Positions 12,001-21,599 of a DNA stretch of 64,000 bases are shown here, in pieces. The position numbers and the translations under genes are program-made. This stretch comes from Pomphorhynchus laevis (taxonomy: Eukaryota; Acanthocephala; Palaeacanthocephala; Echinorhynchida; Pomphorhynchidae): the NCBI GenBank assembly GCA_012934845.2, contig WNNJ02003050.1:62001-126000 (forward strand), written 5' to 3'. Below the pieces are notes generated by a model. The model was not told the origin of the DNA. It saw only the letters and a program-made list of their open reading frames with translations, and did no database searches. Within the stretch, counting starts at the first letter, position 1. Every line of letters starts with the position of its first letter.

Positions 12001-13841
12001 AATAATTTATAAATTTATTTATAATAAATAATATATTATATATTATATATTATATAATCATATATTATATAATATTAATACTATTATATTTATAATATTA
12101 TTTTTATATATTAATCATTCGATTAATATATATTATATTAATATATATAATATTAGAATTATAATAGTCATTATAAAGTCAGTATGTTCTTTAACCATGT
12201 TCTTTACTTTTGATAGGCGAGCTACTAAACATCGCATTCAAAATTTTATTTAAATTTTCCTTTAAATTATTTTTGGTTGTATCTAAAACTACCAAAAACT
12301 AATGTACCTAAAACGTTCTTATTTGTATTTTTATGGAAATATGGTTTCCTTTGTGGAATAGTTTTACATATTTGTAAGCTGTTCATTTAATGTTAGATTT
12401 GTCGCTCCAAATCTAATTAAAGATGTTCAGAAGTCAAAGTAGACAGGTTTGACTCCTGAACCTGTGGTCCAGGTATTAAGGCTGTCTAGATTGATAATCC
12501 GTATTTGCTGCAAAAACTAATCGTCGATCATCAGTTTAATCAATTAAATGTATCACTCAAAGACGCCCCTAATCACTTCATTTTAATGGACCGCTTTACT
12601 GCAATCCAGTAGCCAATGATTTTAAACCGGCTTGATTGATTGAATTTAATTGATTCTTAACTGCCTTTTTGCGTGTGTGGACCTTCTAGTAATTCTATAC
12701 CCAAGGCAGAAATACAGATATATTGATTATGAGGCACTGAATTTCTCACAGGATTCCGAAAGGAATATGTTTTTTATAAATTGGTAGTTCAAAAAATCGC
12801 TTAAAACTGGTCCAGCAGCCAAAACTGGCTACGATTGATTTTTAATCCATATTTGCTGCTAAATAACTGGACTTTGATCATCAGCTGTATCAGTCTTATG
12901 TATCACTCCGAGACGCCCCTAACCACCCAGCAGTCATCGTCAGTCGGATGAAGTGGTTATGGTTACGATGTGTTTCCACTGATTTTGCGATATCTGTAAA
13001 GACTAGTAATTCCTCATGATGCTAGACGAAACTCATGTGCATCAATCGTTTCTTAGAGGATTGTTGTGTGTGAACCTTCTAGTAATTCTCTACGTAAGGC
13101 ACAAATCCATATCCGTTAATTACGAGGGCACTGAATTTCTCTCAAGATTTCAAATTAAACGCATTATTTTACAAATAGCTAAAGCGAAAAATCGCTTGAA
13201 ACTGTGGTCCAGGAGCCTAAACTGGCTACAATTGATTTAAAATCCATATGAGCTGCCAAAAAAACTGGACTTCGATCATCAGCTCCATCAGTCTAATGTA
13301 TCACTACGAGACGCTTCTAACCACCTAGCAGTCATCGTCAGTCGGATGAAGTGGTTAGGGTGCGTTTCGACTGCTTTTGTGATAACTATATAGACACCGA
13401 CAATTCATCACGATGCGAGACGAAGCTCAGGTGCAGAAAACGTTTTTACAGACTTGTTGCGTCTGTGGACCTTCCAGTAATTCTCTAAATAAAGAGATAG
13501 CTATATACTGTATAAATATCTTCAGTATATATACTGATATATATACATATATATAATTATATAGTTATATCTAATATTACATTAAATTTAAAATTTTTGA
13601 AAATTTGGCATTTAGGAAAATCACGAACGATACATTACTGCGAAAGAAGCCTTAGTTGCTGGTGTTGTGTATCGACTAGAAGGTAAATCGAATTTTTAAA
13701 GTTAACAATTTCGATGAAATGTTTAATCTATTTTAAGGTTTTTCAAAGATAGACGGTGCTAGCCATCCGATTTCAAAACAGATCAAGAAAGCAATTGAAA
13801 ATCGATTCCGGATGGGATTTCGATGGATGGCCTGGTTATAA
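10..13841 (+). CDS. TRRAP: TRRAP/Tra1 family protein, 3' part (11 exons, 5' end outside window)
   Basis: Giant PIKK-family pseudokinase scaffold that recruits histone acetyltransferase complexes (SAGA, NuA4/TIP60) to activators in the nucleus. Proposed exons: 10-281, 1701-2014, 4322-4466, 4520-4697, 5476-5707, 5852-5956, 8962-9153, 9204-9348, 11308-11480, 13616-13682, 13738-13841 (TAA 13839-13841). Every junction except 5707/5852 has GT/AG borders and matching phase. That one is phase-inconsistent, so a microexon or other splice site is missing there. The 5476 start is also ambiguous (5491 possible). Peptides match remembered human TRRAP: exon 2 (VPKLISVL... against IPQLLTCL...), exon 4 (ITRLQRWI against ISKLKKWI), exon 7 (IVQEWATNLFPSS...FRKM against MLKEWALHTFPNA...FRKM), exon 9 (VPFRL shared), and a FATC tail ending GFRWMAWL against PAWHPWL. 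No kinase catalytic loop or DFG is seen, as in TRRAP. Exon 1 is less certain because only 9 bases precede it. Confidence 0.85.
282..1700. other. TRRAP intron, AT-rich with palindromes
   Basis: Intron between the first two visible TRRAP exons (GTATGA donor, TTTTAAAG acceptor). At 700-860 it holds interlocking inverted repeats built on TAGTTTGATC and its complement, then the microsatellite listed separately. I see no coding exon; open stretches here lack similarity to TRRAP or any known family. Confidence 0.6.
1003..1076. repeat. Palindromic microsatellite
   Basis: About three imperfect copies of a 20-22 bp unit of the form TATACACGTATACATATATG. Each unit is itself palindromic, so the whole block can fold as a cruciform. 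It explains the Tyr/Ile/Cys/His-rich minus-strand open frame over 733-1065. Confidence 0.8.
2015..4321. other. TRRAP intron with simple AT-rich sequence
   Basis: GTATTT donor, ACCTAAAG acceptor. Apart from the minisatellite near 3.05 kb and a 42 bp-spaced direct repeat of GACGCATAAYGACTCTGAA (2884 and 2926), it is low-complexity A/T sequence. No exon with TRRAP similarity is needed here, because the peptides on either side are contiguous in the family alignment. Confidence 0.6.
3044..3133. repeat. 30-bp minisatellite, 3 copies
   Basis: Three head-to-tail copies of a 30 bp unit beginning GTTGTTTCGTTACCTTCTGC, differing at one or two positions. Because the period is a multiple of three, the minus strand reads as three 10-residue repeats (SQMAEGNETT type) inside an open frame at 2915-3223. 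It lies antisense inside a TRRAP intron, and I see no independent sign that it is translated. Confidence 0.85.
6240..6570 (+). repeat. Family A structured repeat, copy 1
   Basis: Contains, in order, the AGTCAATT/AATTGACT hairpin, AGAATAAGG, the TCATCAGGAGGAA arm, stem A (TACTA 6422-6426 with TAGTA 6464-6468), a decayed stem B (GGCCCC retained at 6441-6446, partner lost), the ACGTATTT hairpin arm and TTCCTCTGATGA. Stem A differs in sequence from other copies yet still pairs. Confidence 0.7.
7190..7380 (+). repeat. Family A structured repeat, partial copy 2
   Basis: 5' half only: the AT-rich leader, the AGTCAATT/AATTGACT hairpin, GATGTATCAGAATAAGGA and a diverged GTTCATGAGAAGGAA arm, followed by CTACTATGTTGTCATGTTTTGG before homology is lost. 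Confidence 0.6.
7790..8065 (+). repeat. Family A structured repeat, copy 3
   Basis: Carries leader, hairpin, outer arms and the interleaved stems: GTTGT with GCAAC (a U-G pair if the plus strand is the RNA) and GGCCTC with GGAGCC (one mismatch). Very close to the copy near 19.5 kb. The arms GTCATCAGG are duplicated again at its right end (8033-8041). Confidence 0.7.
9590..9850. repeat. Family D interspersed repeat, copy 1
   Basis: Shares with 26320-26480 the elements TTTAAACAGTGTT, CTGAACTAC, TCTGAATCAT and the block GGGGCATAAACACCAAGCAG (reverse-oriented partner CTGCCTGGTGTTTATGCC at the other copy). Internal inverted repeat GAGCGCATG...CATGCGCTC spans 9696-9739. Class unknown. Confidence 0.45.
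9865..10320 (-). repeat. Family A repeat, two overlapping minus-strand pieces
   Basis: Read on the minus strand, 10015-9865 carries stem A (GCTATG/CATAGC), a short CCC/GGG stem B and the 3' arm. 10210-10100 carries the leader hairpin and GTCATCAGGAGGAA. On the plus strand the segment GGTTCGAAACC at 9979-9989 is an exact match to the pol III B-box consensus, though no A box is evident upstream. Confidence 0.6.
10964..11100. repeat. AT-rich minisatellite, ~38-bp unit
   Basis: Three imperfect copies of a unit containing AAATGTATATTTTATATATAC. It explains the Tyr/Ile/Phe-rich open frame over 10964-11170, which is not a gene. Confidence 0.8.
11481..13615. other. TRRAP intron hosting a tandem array
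   Basis: Donor GTAAATTT directly after CAG (11480), acceptor GCATTTAG at 13615, phase 0. 11580-11980 contains unassigned sequence, including TTTGATGAAGAACATGTATCGAAAC at 11764-11788, which loosely recalls a hammerhead core. 11960-12170 is AT simple sequence; 12440-13500 is the tandem array listed separately. Confidence 0.6.
12440..13500. repeat. Tandem array of ~400-bp units, about 2.6 copies
   Basis: Corresponding landmarks recur: ...CTGGCTACRATTGATTT at 12826 and 13221, TCGTCAGTCGGATGAAGTGG at 12937 and 13335 (period 398), and CTTCTAGTAATTCT at 12685 and 13077. The first unit is shortened. Each unit contains a TAACCAC...GTGGTTA inverted repeat. On the minus strand each has CTGACGA followed by TGACTGC, with GAAAC preceded by CAGT(C/G) 20-30 bases upstream, which are rearranged pieces of a hammerhead-type core. 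Less AT-rich than its surroundings. The ORF at 13016-13240 lies within it and I do not treat it as a gene. Confidence 0.7.
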
Positions 13842-14285
13842 TATATACAGGGTCCATCTTTATATGATCGCAATTAAATATTTAATAACCAACATGTAAA
13901 TGTTATATTTTAATAAAAGTGTAATGTTATAAAATAAAAGTGTAATAATAATAGTAAAAATAATAATATAAAGAATGTTTCATTTTATTTAATTATATAA
14001 ATAATTAAAAATAACTTATGACGGTCCATTGTTTATTTTATATCGGAATAAAACTAGCTTTTTTATTTCGCATCATCATAAATAGTACAATATCACCAAT
14101 AAATCGTACTTTGTGTTTCTAGTAGCTACATATTAAATAAATTTTTGTTTGTGTATCCACCTCCAAAATAAAAAAGTTGATATAAGAAGCGGTCGCATAC
14201 TTAATTTAAGTTAAATAAAGTAAAAGTTTTTGAAGTTTTAATATAATTGTTAAAATTTTAAATCAAGTAAGTCAATACATTTGAC
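13842..14285. other. 3' flank of TRRAP gene
   Basis: AT-rich sequence after the TRRAP stop. An AATAAA-type signal appears at 13934 onward (AAAATAAAAG) and several AATAAA-like words follow, so polyadenylation within about 150 bases is plausible. I see no other feature. Confidence 0.4.
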
Positions 14286-14289
14286 GTAC

Positions 14290-14465
14290 GTAGGATCCTA
14301 CATTCTTTGTGGCAAACAGTATGTTGGAAAACCAGCTTGAGTTTGATCGACGTTTAAACGTGAGAAGATCTCATTATCAAATATCGAATATAACAGACAG
14401 CGCCATTCGCCATTCAGTTGAGCATAACAATATAGACTACATGCGGTAATTATTGTGGATCATAA
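14290..14465 (+). pseudogene. Decayed GIY-YIG endonuclease fragment, Penelope-like
   Basis: Reads CGKQYVGK (the Tyr-Val-Gly motif of GIY-YIG domains after a Cys-containing turn), then in other frames RRSHYQ and SAIRHSVEHNNIDY. The latter resembles the conserved 'A-I-x-x-H-V-x-x-N-H' segment of Penelope-like element endonucleases. Frame breaks and stops are present. No RT is recognisable next to it. It could equally descend from another GIY-YIG-bearing retroelement. Confidence 0.5.
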
Positions 14466-15180
14466 ACGTCTGCATTTAGAATCTATACTTATTGTGAAAT
14501 TGCATTTAGAGAGTAATCTCCGTTGTAATTATAATCATAATTTTAAAGATCCCTTGAATTTGACGTGAATACTTATTGAAGTTGTATGTTATAATGCAAG
14601 CATGTGCAATCCGTGAGTTAATTCGATCAATAAATAAGCATTGGTATGCAGATGATTCGACTCCAAATATTACGTAAATATAAAATTTGAGTTAAAATTT
14701 GAGTGCCACAATAAAATTATATTGAGTTGTAAAATTAATCAATTTTATTAAACAAAAGGTTACAGTGTACACTGTCCTGGCAGGATATTCGGAAGTGATA
14801 TTTTTCAGATCTATGCTGCCTGTAGGTGTATGCAACATCCCACCTTTATTTGCAATATTGTGATTTTTGAACAAAACAATGCAGCAATCGAAACTAATTC
14901 TAAAAACTTAGAAAATTAAAAATAAAGCAGAGTAAACTTACGCGCTCAATTATTTCAAAAATCTTTGATGTAGATGATCATGCTTCGCCAAAGCTTTGAA
15001 TGTTCGGAGCCATTTATCTGAATGTACTAATACACTGAAAAAAGCCTAAAATCACAGTTGGTCCTACAAGGTATTGTTCAATTACACATTCAATGTTTTA
15101 GATTTGTTCTTTGTAGAATTTATTTGAAACGTAATTTAACAGCGATAAAGCATTTCAAAATTTAGCTTACGAAAATAGAA
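14466..15180. other. Intergenic, no feature seen
   Basis: Moderately AT-rich sequence. The open frame at 14692-14874 (-) has no recognisable motif and no supporting context. Nothing assignable. Confidence 0.4.
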
Positions 15181-15182
15181 AT

Positions 15183-16020
15183 ATATGAAATTATTGTTCA
15201 ATTATACATTCAATGTGCTATTATATAGGGCGTTTAAACATCAAAAGAAATAATAAAATAAGAAATTATTTTTCCAAAATTTTGGACTACTGTAATAGTA
15301 TTCTTCAAGTGTTATGCCTTGACATAAAAAAGAAAAAGTGGTGTATACATACATATAATAAAAGACGGAAGAAACCAACGAAGAAAATTGATACACAACT
15401 ATACCTGATTTGTGATATGCTAGTAGGATAGCTTACTTCCAATTGTCCTTATTACCATTCATCGTGTTAAAATAACTCTGAATATGCACACTTTCTCTTA
15501 TCAGGCGTCTGGGTAGACTGTCTTTATTTTCAATACCTTAGAGCTGGAAAAATCAGGTTCCTCGTTGTCAAGTCTTATTTGTTTGTCCAAAATATTTGGC
15601 TGGACAATTTAGACCTGAGATTTCATAAGTGACATTAGTCGACTCATATTTAAATTTGTTCTTAAATTGTCCATCAAGAGTAGCTTTCTTTGAATAGTAT
15701 AAGGATATACTTGATGGGAAGTTGTTTTTTAATAGTCCTTCCCATGTGTTATGTTATTAGAAACATAACACTTGAAAAGAACTATTACATTAGTCGAAAT
15801 TTTGTGAACGATACTTTCTTATTTTATTATTCCTCTCGTAAGCTAAATTTCAAAATTTACGTAAATAAAAATATATGAAATTATTGTTCAATTATACATT
15901 CAATGTGCTATTATATAGGGCGTTTAAACATCAAAAGAAAGAATAAAATAAGAAATTATTTTTCCAAAATTTTGGACTACTGTAATAGTATTTTTCAAGT
16001 GTTATGCCTTGACATTAAAA
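15183..16020. repeat. Composite MITE-like repeat with direct and inverted copies
   Basis: A ~140 bp block (from GAAATTATTGTTCAATTATAC to CAAGTGTTATGCCTTGACA) occurs at 15186-15326 and again, nearly identical, at 15876-16015. Between them, 15757-15800 carries the reverse complement of its right part (ACACTTGAAAAGAACTATTAC). The segment can therefore form a long hairpin with either arm. A related diverged palindromic copy lies at 31270-31400. No transposase; non-autonomous element is an inference. Confidence 0.65.
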
Positions 16021-16379
16021 AGAAACGGAAAATCATTTTATATTATTAAAAACTTTAAACATTTATTTTACATTCAATTACATCGCGAAATAGTGATATA
16101 AAAAAGATACATCAATGTAGGGTTTTAAATCATAAACATCCGTCATTACGCTTATAAATATATTTTTTAAATTGTTTAATTTGATGAACTTGAGGACGAT
16201 TATTAAAATATAAACCTTAATAGAAAAATGGGAATTAATTTTCATAGTAAAATAAGTGAATTCGATCATCTAAAACATATACTATAAACAACCAATCAGT
16301 ATACATATCTGCAGAATGCAATACTGAGAGATAAATTTTAGATAATGCTAAACTCTAGCATAAAAAACGTATTTAGGCA

Positions 16380-17770
16380 ATATATGTTAGTAATGCTTTT
16401 ATATTTAATGTATTATAAATTATAATATTATATATTATACTTTTGTATTATATATTATGCATTTACCAAACTATACGTATACTTTGACAGATATCTTATC
16501 TGATACTTTGATGTACCTGATAGTCAGATACTTTGATGTATCTAAAATATAATCTTTATAAATAAATAATTACGTAATATAATTATAATGGTTAATATAA
16601 ACAAATCCAAATTCATCAAATTTAGTAATGTAATAGCATTCGGATATCATGTAAGATATCCGAATTTTTCATTGTATGAACGTCGGCTACGTTGTATGGA
16701 CTTTAGTCACATCATTGTTTTTATTTCCGTGAACTTGTAAGGGGCCTATCTGCATGAACCAGTTAAAAAAATCAATAAATCTATCTATGGCAAAATAAAT
16801 TAACTTTATAATAAATTTTCAATCTTTTGAGTCAGACATCATTCAAATATTATAATAATATTTACATAATATTATCTTAAATTTGATTATTAATTAATGA
16901 TGAAAAGTAAAAAAGTATTTAAATATCGAAATATAAATTATAAATATATAATATTTTGTTAATTTATATTTATTTATTATAAGAAATAGAAAAATTCATC
17001 AAACTTGCTTGAAAATTAGTAGAAAAGTAATGTCGTATTTATTTGGACAGAGATGTTACCTGATACTTCGATGCACCTGATAGTCAGATACTTCGATGTA
17101 TTTAAATATAAAATATATTATCTTTTTTTAAATAAATAATTACGTAATATAATTGTAATGGTTAATATAAACAAATCCGAATTCATCAAATTAATGATGT
17201 TAGCGAATTACTTTATCCTGATCATACTATTTAATAATATATATATAATCATAAAAGTTTCGTTTGAATCGGAACTTATATATATATATTATATCACACT
17301 GAAAGAGTTGATAATGCTTTTATATTTAATGTATTATATATTATAATCTTATATATTATACTTTTGTGATATATAAATTCATCAAATTTATGATAATAAA
17401 TACTAAACCCACAATCTTCTTTCATTTTAAATATATAGTTATCATAGGAACAAAGAAGAATTCTTCTTCGTTCCTAAAATAACTGTACAATAACAATCTT
17501 CTTCCATTTCAAATATATAGTTATTATAGGAACGAAGAAGAAGAATTCTTCTTCGTTCCTATAATAACTATACAAATTTATGATGTTAGCGAATTACTTT
17601 ATCCTTATCATACTATTTAATAATATATATTATAATATTATATATTATACTTTTGTATAGGATATAAGGTTGTATAGATTATAATCTTATATATTATACT
17701 TTTGTATAATATATTATGCATTCACCAAACTAAATACTTTTATTTGATGCTTTTATATTATACTTTTAGA
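16380..17770 (+). repeat. Family C long AT-rich repeat
   Basis: Contains two internal duplicates (16470-16660 and 17040-17220) of a block with GATAGTCAGATACTTYGATGTA and GGTTAATATAAACAAATCC, then two perfect-palindrome hairpins, then GATGTTAGCGAATTACTTTATCC and ATTATGCATTCACCAAACTA. The right part is matched in reverse complement by 23600-24000. A shorter same-strand copy is at 19740-19930. The ORFs at 16078-16269 and 17158-17346 belong to this repeat or its edge. Confidence 0.7.
17437..17571. repeat. Two ~48-bp palindromes
   Basis: Each reads AGTTATYATAGGAACRAAGA... and returns as its complement around a central GAATTC: first at 17437-17484, second at 17519-17570, separated by TGTACAATAACAATCTTCTTCC. 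Nearly perfect self-complementarity predicts very stable hairpins on either strand. The same pair recurs inverted at 23795-23935, and a half-copy is near 55587. Confidence 0.8.
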
Positions 17771-18307
17771 TAAGGATAAAAACGTAGGCACATTATCTCT
17801 CAACGGGGCTATGATGTTTCAAATAGTATGAATTTGAAACAATTTGAAATTTCTCAAATTTCAAATTGTTTTTAAAAACAATTTTTCAGATAATGCTAAA
17901 CTCTAGCATAAAAAACGTCTTTAGGCAGCCATTTAAAGGATCAACTGAGGTATGTATATATTAACATCACTTATGTAACTGCATTTCTAACTTATGAAAT
18001 TACATCACTAACGAATCAGGGCGTTACGACAAGATTAAAAGAGCGCAAATATAATTACAAAAGATACATCCTCGTCAATGGTCAATCATTGATTTGGCTT
18101 TAACCAATAGTCGGATTTTCATAACGCTAGAGTATTAGACGAAGAACAGTGTGCCACGAGACCTACTAAGATCTAACAATCTATAAACAAATTACATCCT
18201 TTTTGCCTATAGCATGAATTCACAGTAGATGGACAGGTCTTATAAAACATGCATTTTGTATATTTATACAAAATATATTGAAGTTTTATTACAAATCTAT
18301 TCAGGTA
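17771..18307. other. Intergenic, no gene seen
   Basis: Contains a short inverted repeat around TTGAAATTTCTCAAATTTCAA (17841-17870) and the phrase ACATTATCTCTCAACGGGGC shared with 19899. No open frame of note. Confidence 0.4.
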
Positions 18308-18380
18308 ACAAGCGTGGCTGGTAGAGTATGCTGACATCAGCAATAGCTTTCATTAAGTTCGGGCTCGAAATGCTTTGTGT
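18308..18380 (+). tRNA. tRNA-like sequence (probable SINE head or tRNA pseudogene)
   Basis: TGGCTGGTAGAG at 18315 resembles a pol III A box and GGGCTCGAAAT at 18361 a B box, at tRNA-like spacing (46 bases). ACAAGC before and GCTTTGT after can pair imperfectly like an acceptor stem. The anticodon arm GCTGACATCAGC is malformed, so a functional tRNA is unlikely. A tRNA-derived SINE remnant is the alternative I favour. Confidence 0.3.
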
Positions 18381-18839
18381 TTTGTAAACTGTGCCGTTAA
18401 TAAGCTTGATGAACTTTTATAATTGCTATGTTATTAGGATACGTTAACGATTCAAATCATATTAATTCCATATGTTTTATTATAAAACCCAAGATTAGAA
18501 TACGCTAACGATTCAAACCATATATGTTTTGTAAGCGACACAGGCTTGTAGCTCATTTGATGCTGTTTGTTATAATAATTTACTTTTTACTGAACCCTTA
18601 AAGTTTGTCGTATTCGCAATGTCATCGATACTAGTTTTGCTACTACAACCAAAATATCTGTTGAATTAATGCAGTATGCATTAATCCAGACAGTCACCTT
18701 GTCTGGATTCCGAAATTTTGCTAATAATATTGTCTTTGCTAATAATAACAATAATCTCAAATTATAAAATATAATTTTTGTGTTATATATAATGCGTTCA
18801 CCAAACTATATACTTTTATATTTTAAAAATGAAGATAAT

Positions 18840-19690
18840 AATAAATAAATAATAAATAATTATATAAGATTTTATACAATTTATATTTATATCACGTTAA
18901 AATTAAAACTTGAAATTTAAAATAAAAGTCAATTTTTATGAATTGACTAATAAATAACATTAGAATAAGATTAGCGGTCATCATGATGAATTCCTATGTT
19001 ATCATTTTTTGTACCCTAACTTGTTAGCAGATAAATAATAAATAATTTTAATATTTTATACAATTTATATTTATATGACGATATCATTTATAATTGAAAG
19101 TTAAAATAAAAGTCAATTTTTATGAATTGACTAATAAGTAATATACGATGTATCAGAATAAGGATAAGAGGTCATCATGAGAAACTTCCTTATGCTTCAA
19201 GCTATTGCAATGTTACATACACTTTTGTAACTTTTTCCTACAGAATCAGATCAGATAACTGAGTCTACTTATTTTATACTATAAATATATTAAAAATAAA
19301 GATAAATAATTATGAATAATAAATAATTATAATATTTAATATAAATAAAGATCAATAATAAATAACTATATAAGATTTTATACAATTTATATTTATATCA
19401 AGTTAAAATTTAAAATTGGAATTTAAAATAAAAGTCAATTGTTATAAATTGACTAATAAATAACAGACGTTGTATCAGAATAAGGATTAGGGGTCATCAG
19501 GAGAAATTGTTGCTATCATGTTTTGGCCTCTTTTCCTCGACCTAACATCGCAACGGAGCCAAATACATGATAATGGCATATTTCCTCTGATGAAATTTTA
19601 TTATCTAGTGCCTTATGCTATATTCTATAATATAATATTTAATATATTTTTATAGTATATTGTATATTTTATAATACAAAGTATTATCTT
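18840..19690 (+). repeat. Family A repeats, three consecutive same-strand copies
   Basis: Partial copies at 18840-19015 and 19030-19200 (leader, AGTCAATT/AATTGACT hairpin, GTCATCATGA arms), and a fuller copy at 19350-19690. The fuller copy has GTTGC 19509-19513 pairing with GCAAC 19550-19554, and GGCCTC 19525-19530 pairing (one mismatch) with GGAGCC 19555-19560, in the interleaved A-B-A'-B' order, then CCTCTGATGA and the CTTAT...ATAC tail. Confidence 0.75.
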
Positions 19691-19739
19691 ATTCTAATAC
19701 AAAATATATTACAATCCATAACAGAACATCTCGAAAAGT

Positions 19740-20238
19740 ATCACTTTTTGAAAGAGTTGGTAATGTTTTTATATTTAATGTATTATATAGTAACATATTA
19801 TATATTATACTTTTGTATTATATATTATGCATTCACCAAACTATATACTTATATTTTATGCTTTTGTATTATATTTTTTAAATAAGGATAAAAACATAGA
19901 CACATTATCTCTTTCAACGGGGCTCTGATGTTTCAAATAATTCATCAAAGTTTTCCTATTTGTCCAGATTTCAAAGCTTTCAATCTCATACAAAATGATA
20001 AATGTCAGCATCGTTTTGATAAATGTAATATCGCCGTCTCGAAAACATGCTCATCTACCATTAAAGCGGATCTTTCTAACATAATTTTAGGCATAAATGT
20101 TTTTATATGAATAATAAATGAAATACAAATTTAGCTAAATTTATTGAACTAAAGAATAAAGGTAACATACTAACATATGTTAGATGGCAATATTTAGAAC
20201 TATCTAATCTTTATTAAATTTCATTAAGCAATGGTCGA
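19740..20238. other. Short family C copy and 3' flank of the EF-hand gene
   Basis: 19740-19930 matches family C (AAAGAGTTGGTAATG, ATTATGCATTCACCAAACTATA). The open frame 19928-20110 (+) has no recognisable motif. On the minus strand, TTTATT words at 20148 and 20209 give AATAAA polyadenylation signals about 25-90 bases beyond the EF-hand stop codon. Confidence 0.45.
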
Positions 20239-21586
20239 TCAATCGTCGCTGGAGTAATCAGAGCTCGACATGTCTCCTTGCATCGCAAAATATGAGGCAC
20301 CCATTCCACCATCAAACAAATCCAATGCTTCACTATATGGAACGCTGTCTTCGTAGGATGCTGCACTGCATATTGAACTGCTGTAATCAACATTATAAAT
20401 GCTATCCATTGCGTTCAAAATGTAGCGTAAATCTTCAGTAGGAATGCTGGACATATCACTCTGGCCCGTAGGAGATGTACAATGGAAAATGAAATTCATC
20501 TTATCTCTTGGAGTTCCTGAAATATCACAATGACAAAAAAAATAATTAGCAAAAATAAAGCAGTGGAAATATTTACCATTTTACATTAAGTCAATGCAGC
20601 TTATTCACATATGACTATAAAATTTTCTATATTGAAATTACATTTAATTCTATTTATAATATAATACATAATTAATATTAATATTACTTAATATTAATAA
20701 TGGCCTTATATTATTTGTTTTCAAGTGAATAGGTGTAATTTAATTATTTAATTATTTATTATTTATTATAATTACTTTATAAAGTAAAATATGTGTAATT
20801 CAATGTAAGTTATTTACAATAACAAGTTGATTTATAAGAAGTTGTAAGTTGATATGTGCGAGTTCTATATATGAACGAGAGGTGAAATAACAGTAAGGCT
20901 TTAATTTAGAAATATCTTATATTCCTTTTAATGAAAAGTAAACAATTAAGATGTAAAAACATTTTGAATTAGTGAATGAACGTGGCAGAATTCGTTATAT
21001 TTTTAAAAGGGAAAGAATTCAGACAATAAATGATTTTATTCAAACAATTCGGAATTTTACAATAAAAATTTTATTAATTTAATTCATATTAGTAAATTCA
21101 TTTATTATATTTAATTAAATATACTCTTATGCTTTAAATTTAATTTTTAGAATTAGTAGTATATGTAACGTTAAATACACGAACTAAATTTTCATTTAAG
21201 ATACCACAAACGTGTAGTTGTTTTTTGAAAATTTAGCATAAGAAAGTATTAAATTTTCATGTAAACTTACCGGATCCCTCGATCATTACCAGAACGGCAA
21301 TAAATTCATTAAATGTTAATCCTCCCGATCCATCCCTATCACAATACGCGTATACCCTTTTCGTAAAACGGTGTAACTGGCGGCGAGTCATTCTCGATGC
21401 AGGATACAGTCGTTTGTAGAGTCGTCGGAACTCCCTAGGAGATAGTTGTCCGTCTCTACCACACACCCGATTGAATTCGTGGTAAATATTTAGCACATCA
21501 CTCGGATCGATATTCAAGCTTGATGCTAGATAGTGTATTTCCCAGTTAGTCAGTGGACGATTACAGCGGTCTCCATGGTTACCCAT
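20239..21586 (-). CDS. EF-hand protein related to neuronal calcium sensors, two exons
   Basis: Exon 1 21586-21271 and exon 2 20516-20239, joined across a 754 bp intron (G|GTAAGT donor, TTTCAG acceptor, phase 1), give 197 residues. Residues 1-106 align with the N-terminal half of recoverin/NCS-1 proteins: a degenerate first EF loop (42-53, CGRDG...), as in that family, then a canonical second loop at 83-94 with D83, D85, S87 and E94. DKMNFIF after the junction aligns with the family's KLKWAF segment. EF3 and EF4 are absent, replaced by about 80 residues rich in Ser, Asp and Tyr ending SSSDYSSDD. Gly2 is present, but Asp replaces the Ser/Thr expected at position 6 for myristoylation, so lipidation is uncertain. 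Probable cytosolic Ca2+ sensor with a single working site; the target is unknown. The intron contains only AT-rich sequence. Confidence 0.8.
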
Positions 21587-21599
21587 TTTCGTTCAATTC

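Noticed and set aside
18308-18380. Functional tRNA gene
   Set aside because: A- and B-box-like words are well spaced, but the anticodon arm cannot form a seven-base loop and the acceptor stem is imperfect.
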